Assembly (NCBI RefSeq): GCF_029760895.1
Contig: NZ_CP121679.1
Location: 4,508,001-4,572,000, forward strand
Length of the DNA stretch: 64,000 nt
DNA from: Ancylobacter sp. WKF20
GTDB taxonomy: Bacteria; Pseudomonadota; Alphaproteobacteria; Rhizobiales; Xanthobacteraceae
Direction of reading: 5' to 3'
Shown: in pieces, positions 51,787-61,045 of the stretch
Layout: each line of letters starts with the position of its first letter
How positions within the stretch are numbered: the stretch's first letter is position 1
The notes under the pieces: model-generated
The model's input: the letters and a program-made list of their open reading frames with translations, nothing else
What the model was told of the DNA's origin: nothing
Database searches by the model: none
Position numbers and translations under genes: made by a program

Positions 51787-52767
51787 ATGCTCAACGGCCT
51801 GCTGCGCCATCCGGTCAGCTTGATCGTGGGTGTCGTGCTGGCGCTGTTCGCGCTGTACGAGATCAGCGTGCGCTACTTCGCCTACACGGCCGATGCCTAT
51901 GTGATGAGCGACATCGTCGTGGTGTCGTCGGAGATCGAGGGGCCGGTCTCACGCCTCGCCGTGCAGAACAATGACAGCGTGACCGCCGGACAGCTGCTCT
52001 TCGCGATCGAGACGACGCCCTATCAGCTCAAGGTGCAGGAGACCCAGGCCGCGCTCCAGCAGGCGCAGGCCGATCTTGACCTCGCCCGCGACGAGGTGAA
52101 ATCAGCGCAGGCCGGCGTCGTCTCCGCGCAGGCGGTGCTCACCAATGCGCAGGCGCAGCTCGCGCGGGTGAAGTCGCTGTCCACCGACGGCTTCTCCACG
52201 GAGGCGAGCCTTGACGTCGCCACCCGCGACGTCGCCACCGCCACCGCCAATGTGCAGACCGCGCAGGCGGCGCTCGACGTTTCGAACCGACGCGTCGCGG
52301 TCGCCATCGCCACCATTGCGGCGGCGCAGGCGGCGCTCGCCAAGGCGCAGTACGATCTCTCAAAGACCACGGTCTCCGCGCCGGAACCGGGCCGCGTGGC
52401 GCCGTTCACCACGCGGGTTGGCGACTATCTCCAGCCCGGCACCGAGGTGCTGGCGGTGGTGACGGGTCATCGCCGCCGCGTGGTGGCGAACGTGCCCGAG
52501 CGCCATCTCGCGCGTATCCAGCCCGGCCAGTCCGTCTGGCTCACGCTCGGCTCGGACCCCTGGGTGATCCATCATGGCCGGGTCAGCGGCATCGCCGCCG
52601 GCGTGGCGCGCTCACAGGACAACCCGCAGGTCCTGCCCTATGTCGACCCGACCACTGACTGGGTGCGCCTGCCACGGCGCTTCCCCATCGAGATCACCAT
52701 CGACGACTGGCCGGAGACGCTCGGCCTGTTCAATGGCGCGGATGCGCGCGTGCTGATCTGGTTCTGA
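51787..52767 (+). CDS. HlyD/EmrA-family periplasmic adaptor
   Basis: A 326-residue membrane fusion protein. One N-terminal membrane anchor (PVSLIVGVVLALFALYEI) is followed by a biotinyl-lipoyl domain half (VVVSSEIEGPVSRLAVQNNDSVTAGQLLF), a long alanine/glutamine-rich coiled-coil hairpin (residues about 80-185) and the second lipoyl half with beta-barrel. It should link the FUSC transporter encoded five bases downstream to the periplasm or an outer-membrane channel, as AaeA does for AaeB. Confidence 0.9.
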   Translation: MLNGLLRHPVSLIVGVVLALFALYEISVRYFAYTADAYVMSDIVVVSSEIEGPVSRLAVQNNDSVTAGQLLFAIETTPYQLKVQETQAALQQAQADLDLARDEVKSAQAGVVSAQAVLTNAQAQLARVKSLSTDGFSTEASLDVATRDVATATANVQTAQAALDVSNRRVAVAIATIAAAQAALAKAQYDLSKTTVSAPEPGRVAPFTTRVGDYLQPGTEVLAVVTGHRRRVVANVPERHLARIQPGQSVWLTLGSDPWVIHHGRVSGIAAGVARSQDNPQVLPYVDPTTDWVRLPRRFPIEITIDDWPETLGLFNGADARVLIWF

Positions 52768-52771
52768 CGCC

Positions 52772-53770
52772 ATGGACAAGGGGGTCGATGACGTCACCCG
52801 ACAGGCTTTCGCCACCGCCTCGGGTGTCCTCGCCGCCGTCTACATCGCGCTGCATATGGGGCTGGACGAGCCCTATTGGGCCGCGCTCAGCGTGATGATC
52901 ATTGCCAATGTCGACCGCGACGCGCTGTTCACCAAGGGCGTGCTGCGCATTGCTGGCACCTTCATCGGGGTCTCGTCCGGCTATGTCATCGGCCAGTTCA
53001 TGGAAGGCCTGCCGTTTCAGCAGGCGGCGCTGGTGATGATCGCGGCCGGTGTCGGCACCTATGGCCGCCAGCGCAGCGCCTATGGCTATGCCTGGTTCTA
53101 TGGCGCGCTGACCTTCGCGCTGGTGATGCTCTACACCATGGTCCAACCGCAGGACCTCTACAGCTTCGCGCATTACCGCTGCTACGAGATCGTCATCGGG
53201 GTGACCTGCGGCACGCTGGCCAACTGGGCGCTGGGGCCGCGCGCGGGCGAGCTTCCCGCCCATCTCGTGGCCCAGCAGGCGGCGACGACGGCGGAGAACG
53301 CGCTGTGGCAGGCCATCGTCGCGGCCGTGGGCGCGCTGACCATCATCCTCACCTGGTCCCAGTTCGACCTGCCGCAACTGCCTCAGGTGCTGATTTCCAG
53401 CCTCATTGTGGTGGACAGCGACCCGATCGCCACCCGCCATCGCGGCGCGCAGCGCATTTTCGGCTGCATCATCGGCGGGACGGCGGCGCTCTTGGTGATC
53501 GCGTTGGACGCGACGCTGCAATGGTGGTGGACGGCGATGCTGTTTCTCGGCGTCTTCAGCTTCGCCCGCATCCACCTCACCAAATCGGCGCAGGCCTATA
53601 TCGGCACGCAGTCGGCCATCGCCTATCTGGTGACGATGGTCAGCGCCGGCCCGCCGACTTCCATGGCACCGCCGGTGGAGCGGCTGGTGGGCATCATCAT
53701 CGGGGTGAGCATCATGACGGTGTTGGTCTGGGCCTTTAACCCGAAGGCGGTCGCGCCCAAGACAGTGTGA
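52772..53770 (+). CDS. FUSC-family inner-membrane exporter
   Basis: A 332-residue membrane protein with about ten segments in two repeats, resembling the membrane half of AaeB/YccC aromatic-acid exporters: EPYWAALSVMIIANVDRDALF, GTFIGVSSGYVIGQF and, in the second repeat, RHRGAQRIFGCIIGGTAALL. It is about half the length of AaeB because the large cytosolic domain is missing. With the HlyD adaptor it likely exports small aromatic or phenolic acids; substrate is not shown by sequence. Confidence 0.87.
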   Translation: MDKGVDDVTRQAFATASGVLAAVYIALHMGLDEPYWAALSVMIIANVDRDALFTKGVLRIAGTFIGVSSGYVIGQFMEGLPFQQAALVMIAAGVGTYGRQRSAYGYAWFYGALTFALVMLYTMVQPQDLYSFAHYRCYEIVIGVTCGTLANWALGPRAGELPAHLVAQQAATTAENALWQAIVAAVGALTIILTWSQFDLPQLPQVLISSLIVVDSDPIATRHRGAQRIFGCIIGGTAALLVIALDATLQWWWTAMLFLGVFSFARIHLTKSAQAYIGTQSAIAYLVTMVSAGPPTSMAPPVERLVGIIIGVSIMTVLVWAFNPKAVAPKTV

Positions 53771-53868
53771 AGCAAGACAGCGTAAATTATTGCCGACCGG
53801 GAGGCTCGCATCGAACCTCAAGGGGGGCGGGATGAGGCGCGACGCCTCCTCCCGGCCGGCGGCGGGGC

Positions 53869-56800
53869 TTACTCCGCGGGGAGAGGTGCGGGATGGGCCT
53901 CGCCATGCTGGCGCAGGGGACGGTTGCCCGCCAACCTGCGAAGCAGGACGTAGAAGACCGGCGTGAGGAACAGGCCGAAGAAGGTCACGCCGATCATGCC
54001 GGCGAACACCGCGACGCCCATCGCGTGCCGCATCTCGGCGCCCGCGCCGCTCGAGAGCACCAGCGGCAGCACGCCCATGATGAAGGCGAAGGAGGTCATC
54101 AGGATCGGCCGCAGGCGCAGCCGGCTCGCCTCGATCGCCGCCTCCACCGGCTTGCGGCCGGCAAATTCCAGCTCGCGGGCGAATTCCACGATCAGGATGG
54201 CGTTCTTCGCGGAGAGGCCGACGAGGACGACGAGGCCGATCTGGGTGAAGATGTTGTTGTCCCCACCCCCGAGCCACACGCCGAACAGCGCCGCGAGGAT
54301 GCCGGTCGGCACGATCATGATGATCGCGATAGGCAGTGTCAGGCTCTCATACTGTGCCGCCAGCACCAGGAAGACGAGCAGGATGGCGAGCGGGAACACC
54401 AACACGGCGGAGTTGCCGGCGAGGATTTCCTGATAGGTGAGGTCGGTCCATTCATACGCGAAGCCGGGTGGCAGCACCTCGGCGGCGATGCGCTGCGCGG
54501 CGGCCTGCGCCTGGCCGGACGAATAGCCCGGCGCGGGCGAGGCGTTCACATCCGCCGTGAGGAAGCCGTTATAGCGCATGGCGCGCTCCGGCCCGGCGGT
54601 GGCCTCGACATTCAGCAGCGCCGCGAGCGGGATCATCTCGCCGGTGAGCGAGCGGACCTTGAGCTTGCCGATGTCCTCGGGCTTGGCGCGATAGGCGGCA
54701 TCCGCCTGCGCGCGGACCGAGTAGGTGCGGCCGAACTTGTTGAAGTCGTTCACATAGAGCGAGCCGAGATAGACCTGCAGCGTCTCGAACACCGACTGGA
54801 TCGGCACGCCGAGCTGGCGGGCCTTGGTGCGGTCCACATTGGCGAAGAGCTGCGGCACGTTGATCTGGAAGGTGGTGAACTGGCCGACCAGCTCCGGCGC
54901 CTGCATGGCCTTGGCCATGAAGGCGTTGGTCACCTGCGCGAGCTGCTCATAGCCGCGTCCCGCCCGGTCCTCGATCTGCAGCTTGAAGCCGCCGACCACG
55001 CCCAGCCCCTGCACCGGCGGGGGCGGGAACATGGCGATGAACGCATCCTGGATCGCGCCATACTTCTGGTTCAGCGACATGGCGATGGCGCCGGCCGAAA
55101 GCTCGGGCGTGGTGCGCTCCTCGAAGGGCTTCAACACCGAGAAGACGATGCCGGCATTGGACGAGTTGGAGAAGCCGGCGATGGACAGGCCCGGGAAGGC
55201 GACCGCGCTTTCCACGCCGGGTTCGGCCAGCGTGATCTCCGTCATGCGGCGGATCACGTCCTCGGTCCGGTCAAGCGTGGCGCCGTCGGGTAGCTGGGCG
55301 AAGCCGACGAGGTACTGCTTGTCCTGCATCGGCACGAAGCCGCCCGGTACCGCCTGGAACAGCCACCAGGTTGCGCCCAGCATGACCGCATAGATGATCA
55401 TGACCAGGCTCTTGATCTTCAGCACGCCGCCGACGCCCCGGCCATAGCCGTTCGAGCCGCGCGAGAAGGCCCAGTTGAAGCCGCGGAAGAACCAGCCGAA
55501 CAGCGCATTGATGACCCGCTGCAGCGCGTCGGGCTCGGCATGGTGGCCCTTCAGCAGCAGCGCGGCGAGCGCCGGGGAGAGGGTGAGCGAGTTGATCGCC
55601 GAGATGACCGTCGAGATGGCCACGGTCAGCGCGAACTGCCGGTAGAACTGGCCGGACAGGCCGGAGATGAAGGCGAGCGGCACGAACACCGCGACCAGCA
55701 CCAGGGCGATGGCGATGATCGGGCCGGACACCTCGCTCATTGCCTGATAGGCGGCGGCGCGGGGCGACAGACCGTTCTCGATATTGCGCTCGACATTCTC
55801 CACCACGACGATCGCGTCGTCGACGACGATGCCGATGGCGAGCACGAGGCCGAACAGGCTCAGCGCGTTAATCGAGAAGCCGAACACATACATCACCGCG
55901 AAGGTGCCGACGATCGAGACCGGCACGGCCAGCAGCGGGATGATCGAGGCGCGCCAGGTCTGGAGGAAGACGACCACGACGATGACGACCAGCAGCACCG
56001 CCTCGAACAGGGTGTGGATGACCGCCTCGATGGAGGCATCGACGAAGCGGGTCGTGTCGTAGACGATGGCGTAGTCCACGCCTTCCGGCATGGTCTTCTT
56101 CACCTCGTCCATCGTCGCGCGGACGTTGTCGGCGATTTCCAGCGCGTTGGAGCCGGGCGCCTGGAACACGCCGATGCCGACCGCCGCCTTGTTGTCGAGC
56201 AGTGAGCGCAGCGCGTAGTCGGCGGCGCCGAGCTCGATGCGGGCGACATCGCGCAGGCGAACCACCTGACCATTGGCGCCGGTCTTCACGACGATGTCGC
56301 CGAATTCCTCTTCGGTCTCAAGACGGCCCTGGGCATTGACCGAGAGCTGGAGATCAACGCCCGGCATGGCGGGCGAGGCACCGACGATGCCGGCGGCGGC
56401 CTGCACGTTCTGGGCGCGGATCTCGCTCACCACATCGCCGGCGGAGAGGCCGTGCTCGGCGATCTTCTGCGGGTCGAGCCAGACGCGCATGGAGTAGTCG
56501 CCGGCGCCGAAGATCTCGATCTGCCCGACACCGGAGATGCGAGCGAGCCGGTCCTTCACGTTCAGCACTGCGTAGTTGCGCAGATAGGTGATATCGTACC
56601 GGTCATTCGGCGAGACCAGATGCACCACCATGATGAAGTTCGGCGAGCTCTTCGCCGTGGTGATGCCGAGGCTACGCACCTCTTCCGGCAGGCGCGGCTC
56701 GGCCTGCGCGACGCGGTTCTGCACGAGCTGCGTCGCCTTGTCGGGGTCGGTGCCGAGCTTGAAGGTGACGGTCAGCGTCATCACGCCATCCGTCGTCGCC

Positions 56801-57048
56801 TGCGAGGACATGTAGAGCATGTCCTCGACGCCGTTGATCTGTTCCTCAATCGGCGTCGCCACGGTGGCGGCGATGACCTTGGGGCTGGCGCCGGGATATT
56901 GTGCGCGCACGATGACCTGCGGCGGCACGACCTCCGGGTATTCGGAGATCGGCATGACACGCAGCGCGAGCAGGCCGGCGACGAAGATGAGCACCGACAG
57001 GACGCCCGCAAAGATCGGCCGGTCGATGAAGAATCGCGAAAAATTCAT
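53869..57048 (-). CDS. RND multidrug efflux permease, AcrB/HAE1 type
   Basis: A 1059-residue trimeric inner-membrane pump of full length. It has 12 membrane segments and two large periplasmic loops. VLAIGIVVDDAIVVVENVERN is the segment-4 proton relay with its two aspartates; GYSSGQAQAA and the closing LTPVFYVLLRR are family features, and PVSIVGTFAVMYVFGFSINALS is conserved. It expels a broad range of drugs, dyes or solvents using proton flow. It follows its adaptor gene by 27 bases; no outer-membrane channel gene is in the window. Confidence 0.96.
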   Translation of the reverse strand: MNFSRFFIDRPIFAGVLSVLIFVAGLLALRVMPISEYPEVVPPQVIVRAQYPGASPKVIAATVATPIEEQINGVEDMLYMSSQATTDGVMTLTVTFKLGTDPDKATQLVQNRVAQAEPRLPEEVRSLGITTAKSSPNFIMVVHLVSPNDRYDITYLRNYAVLNVKDRLARISGVGQIEIFGAGDYSMRVWLDPQKIAEHGLSAGDVVSEIRAQNVQAAAGIVGASPAMPGVDLQLSVNAQGRLETEEEFGDIVVKTGANGQVVRLRDVARIELGAADYALRSLLDNKAAVGIGVFQAPGSNALEIADNVRATMDEVKKTMPEGVDYAIVYDTTRFVDASIEAVIHTLFEAVLLVVIVVVVFLQTWRASIIPLLAVPVSIVGTFAVMYVFGFSINALSLFGLVLAIGIVVDDAIVVVENVERNIENGLSPRAAAYQAMSEVSGPIIAIALVLVAVFVPLAFISGLSGQFYRQFALTVAISTVISAINSLTLSPALAALLLKGHHAEPDALQRVINALFGWFFRGFNWAFSRGSNGYGRGVGGVLKIKSLVMIIYAVMLGATWWLFQAVPGGFVPMQDKQYLVGFAQLPDGATLDRTEDVIRRMTEITLAEPGVESAVAFPGLSIAGFSNSSNAGIVFSVLKPFEERTTPELSAGAIAMSLNQKYGAIQDAFIAMFPPPPVQGLGVVGGFKLQIEDRAGRGYEQLAQVTNAFMAKAMQAPELVGQFTTFQINVPQLFANVDRTKARQLGVPIQSVFETLQVYLGSLYVNDFNKFGRTYSVRAQADAAYRAKPEDIGKLKVRSLTGEMIPLAALLNVEATAGPERAMRYNGFLTADVNASPAPGYSSGQAQAAAQRIAAEVLPPGFAYEWTDLTYQEILAGNSAVLVFPLAILLVFLVLAAQYESLTLPIAIIMIVPTGILAALFGVWLGGGDNNIFTQIGLVVLVGLSAKNAILIVEFARELEFAGRKPVEAAIEASRLRLRPILMTSFAFIMGVLPLVLSSGAGAEMRHAMGVAVFAGMIGVTFFGLFLTPVFYVLLRRLAGNRPLRQHGEAHPAPLPAE

Positions 57049-57075
57049 GGTGTCCTCCCCCCGATCAAGCGGCGC

Positions 57076-58377
57076 TCAGCGCGCCGCCACCGAGGTGTTG
57101 GGATCCGTCGGCGCGGCGGAGGCGGTTTCCATCGGCACGACCTCAGGCGCGACCACCGCGCCAGGCCGTACGCGCTGGAGGCCGTTGACGACGACGCGCT
57201 CGCCATCCTTCAGGCCGCGCGTGACCACCCGCAGGCCCTCGCTGGCCGCGCCAAGCTTCACTTCGCGGTAGGTGGCCTTGTTGTCCTCGCCGACCACGAA
57301 GACGAACTTCTTGTCCTGATCGGTGCCGATGGCGCGTTCATTGATGACGAGGGCCGGCTCAGTCTTGGCGCGGCCCATGCGAACGCGGGCGAACTGGCCG
57401 GGCACGAGGCGTCCGTCGGGATTGTCGAACACCGCCCGCACGCGGAACGTGCCCGTGGCCGCATCCACCTGATTGTCGATGAATTGCAGCTTGCCGCGCA
57501 CCGCCTTGCCGCCGGTGCTGGCGGTTGTGATCTCCACCGGGATCTGGTCGATATGGCTGAGCACATCGGCCTCGCCAATGGAGGTGAGGGCGTCGGCGAC
57601 CGCGTTCTCATCCGCGTCGAAGCCGACATAGATCGGATCGACCGACACCAGCGTGGTCAGCACGGGCGATGTCGGGCCGGCCACCACCAGATTGCCGACG
57701 GTGACGTCGAGCCGGCCAATGCGACCATCCACGGGGGCGCGGACCTCGGTGTAGCCGAGATCGAGCCTGGCGGTCTGCACGGCGGCTTCGGCGGCCCGCA
57801 GATTGGCCACCGCCTCGCGGTAGGTGTTGGTGCGCTGGTCGAGATCGCGCACGGAGACGACGCGATTGTCGACAAGCTGCTTGCCGCGATCCAACTCGGT
57901 CTTGGCGAAATCGACCTGGGCGGCGGAGGAATCGCGCATGGCCTCGGCGCGGTTCAGCGCGGCGACATAGGGCTCGGGGTCGATGGTGACGAGCAGGTCG
58001 CCCTGCTTCACCAGCGCGCCCTCCCGGAAATGCACCGTCTTCACCGCGCCGCCGACGCGCGGGCGCAGCTCGACACGCTCCACGGCCACGAGACGGCCGG
58101 AAAACTCGTCCCAGCGCATGGTGTCACGCGACTTCAGTACCGCGACAGAGACCGGCATGGCCGGAGGCGCGCCGGCCTCGGCGGCGGGTGGGTCGGTGGC
58201 GAGCGCGGTGCTGATCGGCCAGGCCACCCAGACGGCGGCGGCGGTGGCCAGCGCGGCAAGGCTCAGAACCGCACCGCGCTCCAGCCAGGGCCGGCGCGGC
58301 AAGGCGAGGTTACGACCATCCCGGGCGATCTCGGTGGGGGCAGCGGGTTGAGGTGTACGAGCGTCGAGCATGCTCAT
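57076..58377 (-). CDS. RND efflux periplasmic adaptor, AcrA type
   Basis: A 433-residue adaptor from the ATG at 58377. An N-terminal signal-anchor (AVLSLAALATAAAVWVAWPI, residues about 37-56) lacks a lipobox cysteine. Lipoyl (GGAVKTVHFREGALVKQGDLLVTIDP in two strands), coiled-coil (AEAMRDSSAAQVDFAKTELD) and beta-barrel domains (LVPGQFARVRMG) are in normal order. It joins the RND pump to an outer-membrane channel. The gene precedes the pump in one operon. Confidence 0.93.
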   Translation of the reverse strand: MSMLDARTPQPAAPTEIARDGRNLALPRRPWLERGAVLSLAALATAAAVWVAWPISTALATDPPAAEAGAPPAMPVSVAVLKSRDTMRWDEFSGRLVAVERVELRPRVGGAVKTVHFREGALVKQGDLLVTIDPEPYVAALNRAEAMRDSSAAQVDFAKTELDRGKQLVDNRVVSVRDLDQRTNTYREAVANLRAAEAAVQTARLDLGYTEVRAPVDGRIGRLDVTVGNLVVAGPTSPVLTTLVSVDPIYVGFDADENAVADALTSIGEADVLSHIDQIPVEITTASTGGKAVRGKLQFIDNQVDAATGTFRVRAVFDNPDGRLVPGQFARVRMGRAKTEPALVINERAIGTDQDKKFVFVVGEDNKATYREVKLGAASEGLRVVTRGLKDGERVVVNGLQRVRPGAVVAPEVVPMETASAAPTDPNTSVAAR

Positions 58378-58394
58378 GGCGGTCTCCAAAGGCC

Positions 58395-59228
58395 TCAGGC
58401 CTGAATTGTGGCGGCGGCCGGGACGCATCCCCCGGCGAGAAAGGCGGTGAAAAGCGAGGTCAGGTTGTGGGCCCAGAGCGGCAGTTCCGTGCCGGGAAGC
58501 ACGGGGTCTCCCTCCTCCCGCACGACATGGGCCTCGACCTGGACCCCGCATTCGGTAAGGCGACGCCCATAGGCCACGCTCTCATCCCTCATCGGGCAGG
58601 TATCGGAGGTGACGATGAGCGCCGGCGGAATGCCGCCGAGGCGGCGCGAGCCGAGCGGGGCGGCGTAGGGGTGGGCGGCCTTGTCGGCCGAGCCGAGATA
58701 GAGATGCCAGCCATCCGCCCAGCGGCAGCCGGCTTCGCCCACCCCGGCGGCCCTTACCGAACCTGTGCCGAGGCAGGGGTCCAGCATAGGCGAGATGAGG
58801 ATCTGCCCGGCGATGGGCGGGTGGTGCTGGTCGCGCGCCATCAGTGTCAGCGCCGTGGCGATGTTGGCTCCTGCCTCCTCGCCGGCGACGAACAGCCGGG
58901 CGCCGCGACCGGCCCATGTCGTCCGCTGCCGATGCAGCAGCTCGAGCGCGGCGTAGCTGACATTGAGCGCGGCCGGGAAGGGGTGTTCCGGTGCGAGGGG
59001 GTAGTCGAGCGACACCACCGTCGCGCCCGCCGCGGCCAAACTTCGGCAGATGGCGACGCTGCAGTCGAGATCGCCGCAGGTGAAGGTCCCGCCATGCAGA
59101 TGAAGCACGATGGCGGGCGATGTTTTCGGGCGGTTCGGCGCTGATGCAGGGCTGGCCGGCGCATAGACGCGCACCTGCCGCGGCGTGCCGCCACAGTCGA
59201 GCGTCCGTTCCTGCCAATGCGTTTCCAT
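58395..59228 (-). CDS. Alpha/beta-hydrolase-fold protein lacking the nucleophile serine
   Basis: A 277-residue protein related to the hormone-sensitive lipase (GDXG) family. The oxyanion motif appears as HLHGGTF, and SLDYPLAPEHPFPAAL is the usual segment. The nucleophile elbow, normally GDSAGG, here reads GEEAGA, so the serine is Glu. The later Asp (PMRDES) is present, but the usual GxxHGF histidine is not seen (REEGDPVLP). It is probably not a standard esterase; binding or a different chemistry is possible. It lies 17 bases before the RND adaptor and shares its strand, so it may be part of that operon. Confidence 0.82.
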   Translation of the reverse strand: METHWQERTLDCGGTPRQVRVYAPASPASAPNRPKTSPAIVLHLHGGTFTCGDLDCSVAICRSLAAAGATVVSLDYPLAPEHPFPAALNVSYAALELLHRQRTTWAGRGARLFVAGEEAGANIATALTLMARDQHHPPIAGQILISPMLDPCLGTGSVRAAGVGEAGCRWADGWHLYLGSADKAAHPYAAPLGSRRLGGIPPALIVTSDTCPMRDESVAYGRRLTECGVQVEAHVVREEGDPVLPGTELPLWAHNLTSLFTAFLAGGCVPAAATIQA

Positions 59229-59326
59229 AAGCCCACCCTTCGGCGGGTGGCACAATTCAGCCACCCGATTTCCGCATTGCGGTGCAGCAACATGTAGGAC
59301 AAGGCATCTAGCGAAAAAATAGCAGC

Positions 59327-59349
59327 TATGTGATTACATTATTCACATA
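59327..59349. promoter_or_regulatory. LysR-type operator candidate
   Basis: TATGTGA (59327-59333) and TCACATA (59343-59349) are a perfect inverted repeat with a nine-base centre, between the LysR gene and the divergent hydrolase-RND operon. The site and spacing fit autoregulation by the LysR protein. Confidence 0.55.
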
Positions 59350-59370
59350 CAGAAATAATACGGGCTCCCA

Positions 59371-60327
59371 ATGGACCAGATTGCGGCGATGCGGGCCTAT
59401 GTGCGGGTGGTCGAGTCGGGGAGTTTCACCCGCGCCGCCGACCTGCTCGATATGCCCAAGCCCACCGTCACCAAGCTGATCCAGCAGCTTGAGGCACATC
59501 TGCGGACCAAGTTGCTCAATCGCACGACGCGCCGGGTCGGCGTCACCCCCGACGGGGCCGCTTACTATGAACGCGCATTGACCCTGCTCTCCGATCTCGA
59601 CGAACTCGACGGCTCGATGACGCGCTCGCAGACCAGCCCCGCCGGGCGGCTGCGGGTCGATGTGTCCTCATCGCTGGCGCTGTTCGCGCTGATCCCGGCG
59701 CTGCCGGATTTCCATGCGCGCTATCCCGACATCACGCTCGATCTCGGCGTGTCCGACCGGCCGGTGGATTTGGTGGCGGAGAATGTCGACTGCGCCATTC
59801 GCGGCGGCGATCTCGTCGACCCCAGCCTGATCGCCCGGCGCATCGGCGAGGTGCGGCTCGTGTTGTGCGCCGCCCCCCGCTATATAGCCGATCACGGCAT
59901 GCCCACGCACCCCGACGAACTGGCCCATGGCCACAAGGTGGTCGGCTATTTCAGCGCCCGCACCGGCCGGCGCATCGCCTTCGATGTGATGCGCGGGGAG
60001 GAAAGCTACGACCTCGATCTGCCCTATACGGTGGCAACCAACGATTCCACCGCCTATCTCGCCGCCGGGCTCGCGGGTCTCGGCATCGCGCAGGCGATCG
60101 AGCCGACCGTCCTGCCCTATATCGAGGCCGGCGCGCTGGTGCGCGTGCTGCCGGAGTGGACCAGCGCACCGGTCGTTCTGCACGTCGTCTACGCGCCGAA
60201 CCGGCATCTGAGCAGCCGATTGCGCGTCTTCGTCGACTGGGTGGCGGATCTGTTCACCACCAACCGGGTCTATCGCCGGCCGGGCACGGCGATGTCGCTT
60301 TTCGCCGTTCCCGGCGTCAGTGCGTGA
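59371..60327 (+). CDS. LysR-family transcriptional regulator
   Basis: A 318-residue regulator. The N-terminal helix-turn-helix is VVESGSFTRAADLLDMPKPTV with LEAHLRTKLLNRTTRRVGVT; the ligand domain (about residues 90-295) has two periplasmic-binding-like lobes (GRLRVDVSSSLALFALIPAL, DCAIRGG, AAGLAGLGIAQAIEPTVLPYI). It diverges from the hydrolase-RND operon and likely controls it. Its last 11 bases overlap the end of the convergent ABC ATPase gene. Confidence 0.92.
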   Translation: MDQIAAMRAYVRVVESGSFTRAADLLDMPKPTVTKLIQQLEAHLRTKLLNRTTRRVGVTPDGAAYYERALTLLSDLDELDGSMTRSQTSPAGRLRVDVSSSLALFALIPALPDFHARYPDITLDLGVSDRPVDLVAENVDCAIRGGDLVDPSLIARRIGEVRLVLCAAPRYIADHGMPTHPDELAHGHKVVGYFSARTGRRIAFDVMRGEESYDLDLPYTVATNDSTAYLAAGLAGLGIAQAIEPTVLPYIEAGALVRVLPEWTSAPVVLHVVYAPNRHLSSRLRVFVDWVADLFTTNRVYRRPGTAMSLFAVPGVSA

Positions 60328-61045
60328 CGCCGAGAAACTGCTGAAGCTCCGGCGTCTTCGGGTTGGCGAACACTTCGCCGGGCGGCCCGATCTCGTGCAC
60401 GCGGCCCTGATGCATGAAGACGACACGCGAGCAGACGTCGCGGGCGAAGCGCATTTCGTGCGTCACCATCATCAGCGTCATGCCCTCGCTCGCGAGTTCC
60501 TTCACCACCGCCAGCACCTCGTTGACCAGTTCCGGGTCGAGTGCCGAGGTGATCTCGTCGCAGAGCAGGGCGATGGGCTGCATGGCGAGCGCGCGGGCAA
60601 TGGCGACGCGCTGCTGCTGGCCGCCGGAAAGCTGGTCGGGATAGGCGTCGAATTTGTGCCCGAGGCCGACACGCTCGAGCATCTTCTTCGCCATCTCCTC
60701 GGCTTCAGCCTTCGGCGTCTTCTTCACCACCATCTGCGAGAGGATGACGTTGCGCCCGGCGGTGAGGTGCGGGAACAGGTTGAAGCTCTGGAAGATCATG
60801 CCGACCTTGAGGCGCAGCGCCTTGAGGTGCAGTTCGTCCGGCAGCAATTGCGCGCCGGCCACCGAGATCGAGCCCTCATCGATGGTCTCCAGCCCGTTGA
60901 TGCAGCGCAGCAGCGTCGACTTGCCGGAACCCGATTTGCCGATGATGGCGATCACCTCGCCCGGCTCGACGTCGATATTGATGCCCTTCAGCACTTCGTT
61001 GTCGCCGAAGCGCTTCTTCACTTCAGTGATTTCGATGAGCGACAT
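60317..61045 (-). CDS. Amino-acid-type ABC transporter ATPase
   Basis: A 242-residue GlnQ-like ATPase. Walker A is GKSGSGKST, signature [16 protein letters not shown], Walker [15 protein letters not shown]-loop VTHE. It is the last gene of the importer operon and overlaps the upstream permease gene by 23 bases. It differs from the ATPase at 29.3 kb, so the window has two separate systems of this class. Confidence 0.94.
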   Translation of the reverse strand: MSLIEITEVKKRFGDNEVLKGINIDVEPGEVIAIIGKSGSGKSTLLRCINGLETIDEGSISVAGAQLLPDELHLKALRLKVGMIFQSFNLFPHLTAGRNVILSQMVVKKTPKAEAEEMAKKMLERVGLGHKFDAYPDQLSGGQQQRVAIARALAMQPIALLCDEITSALDPELVNEVLAVVKELASEGMTLMMVTHEMRFARDVCSRVVFMHQGRVHEIGPPGEVFANPKTPELQQFLGVTH

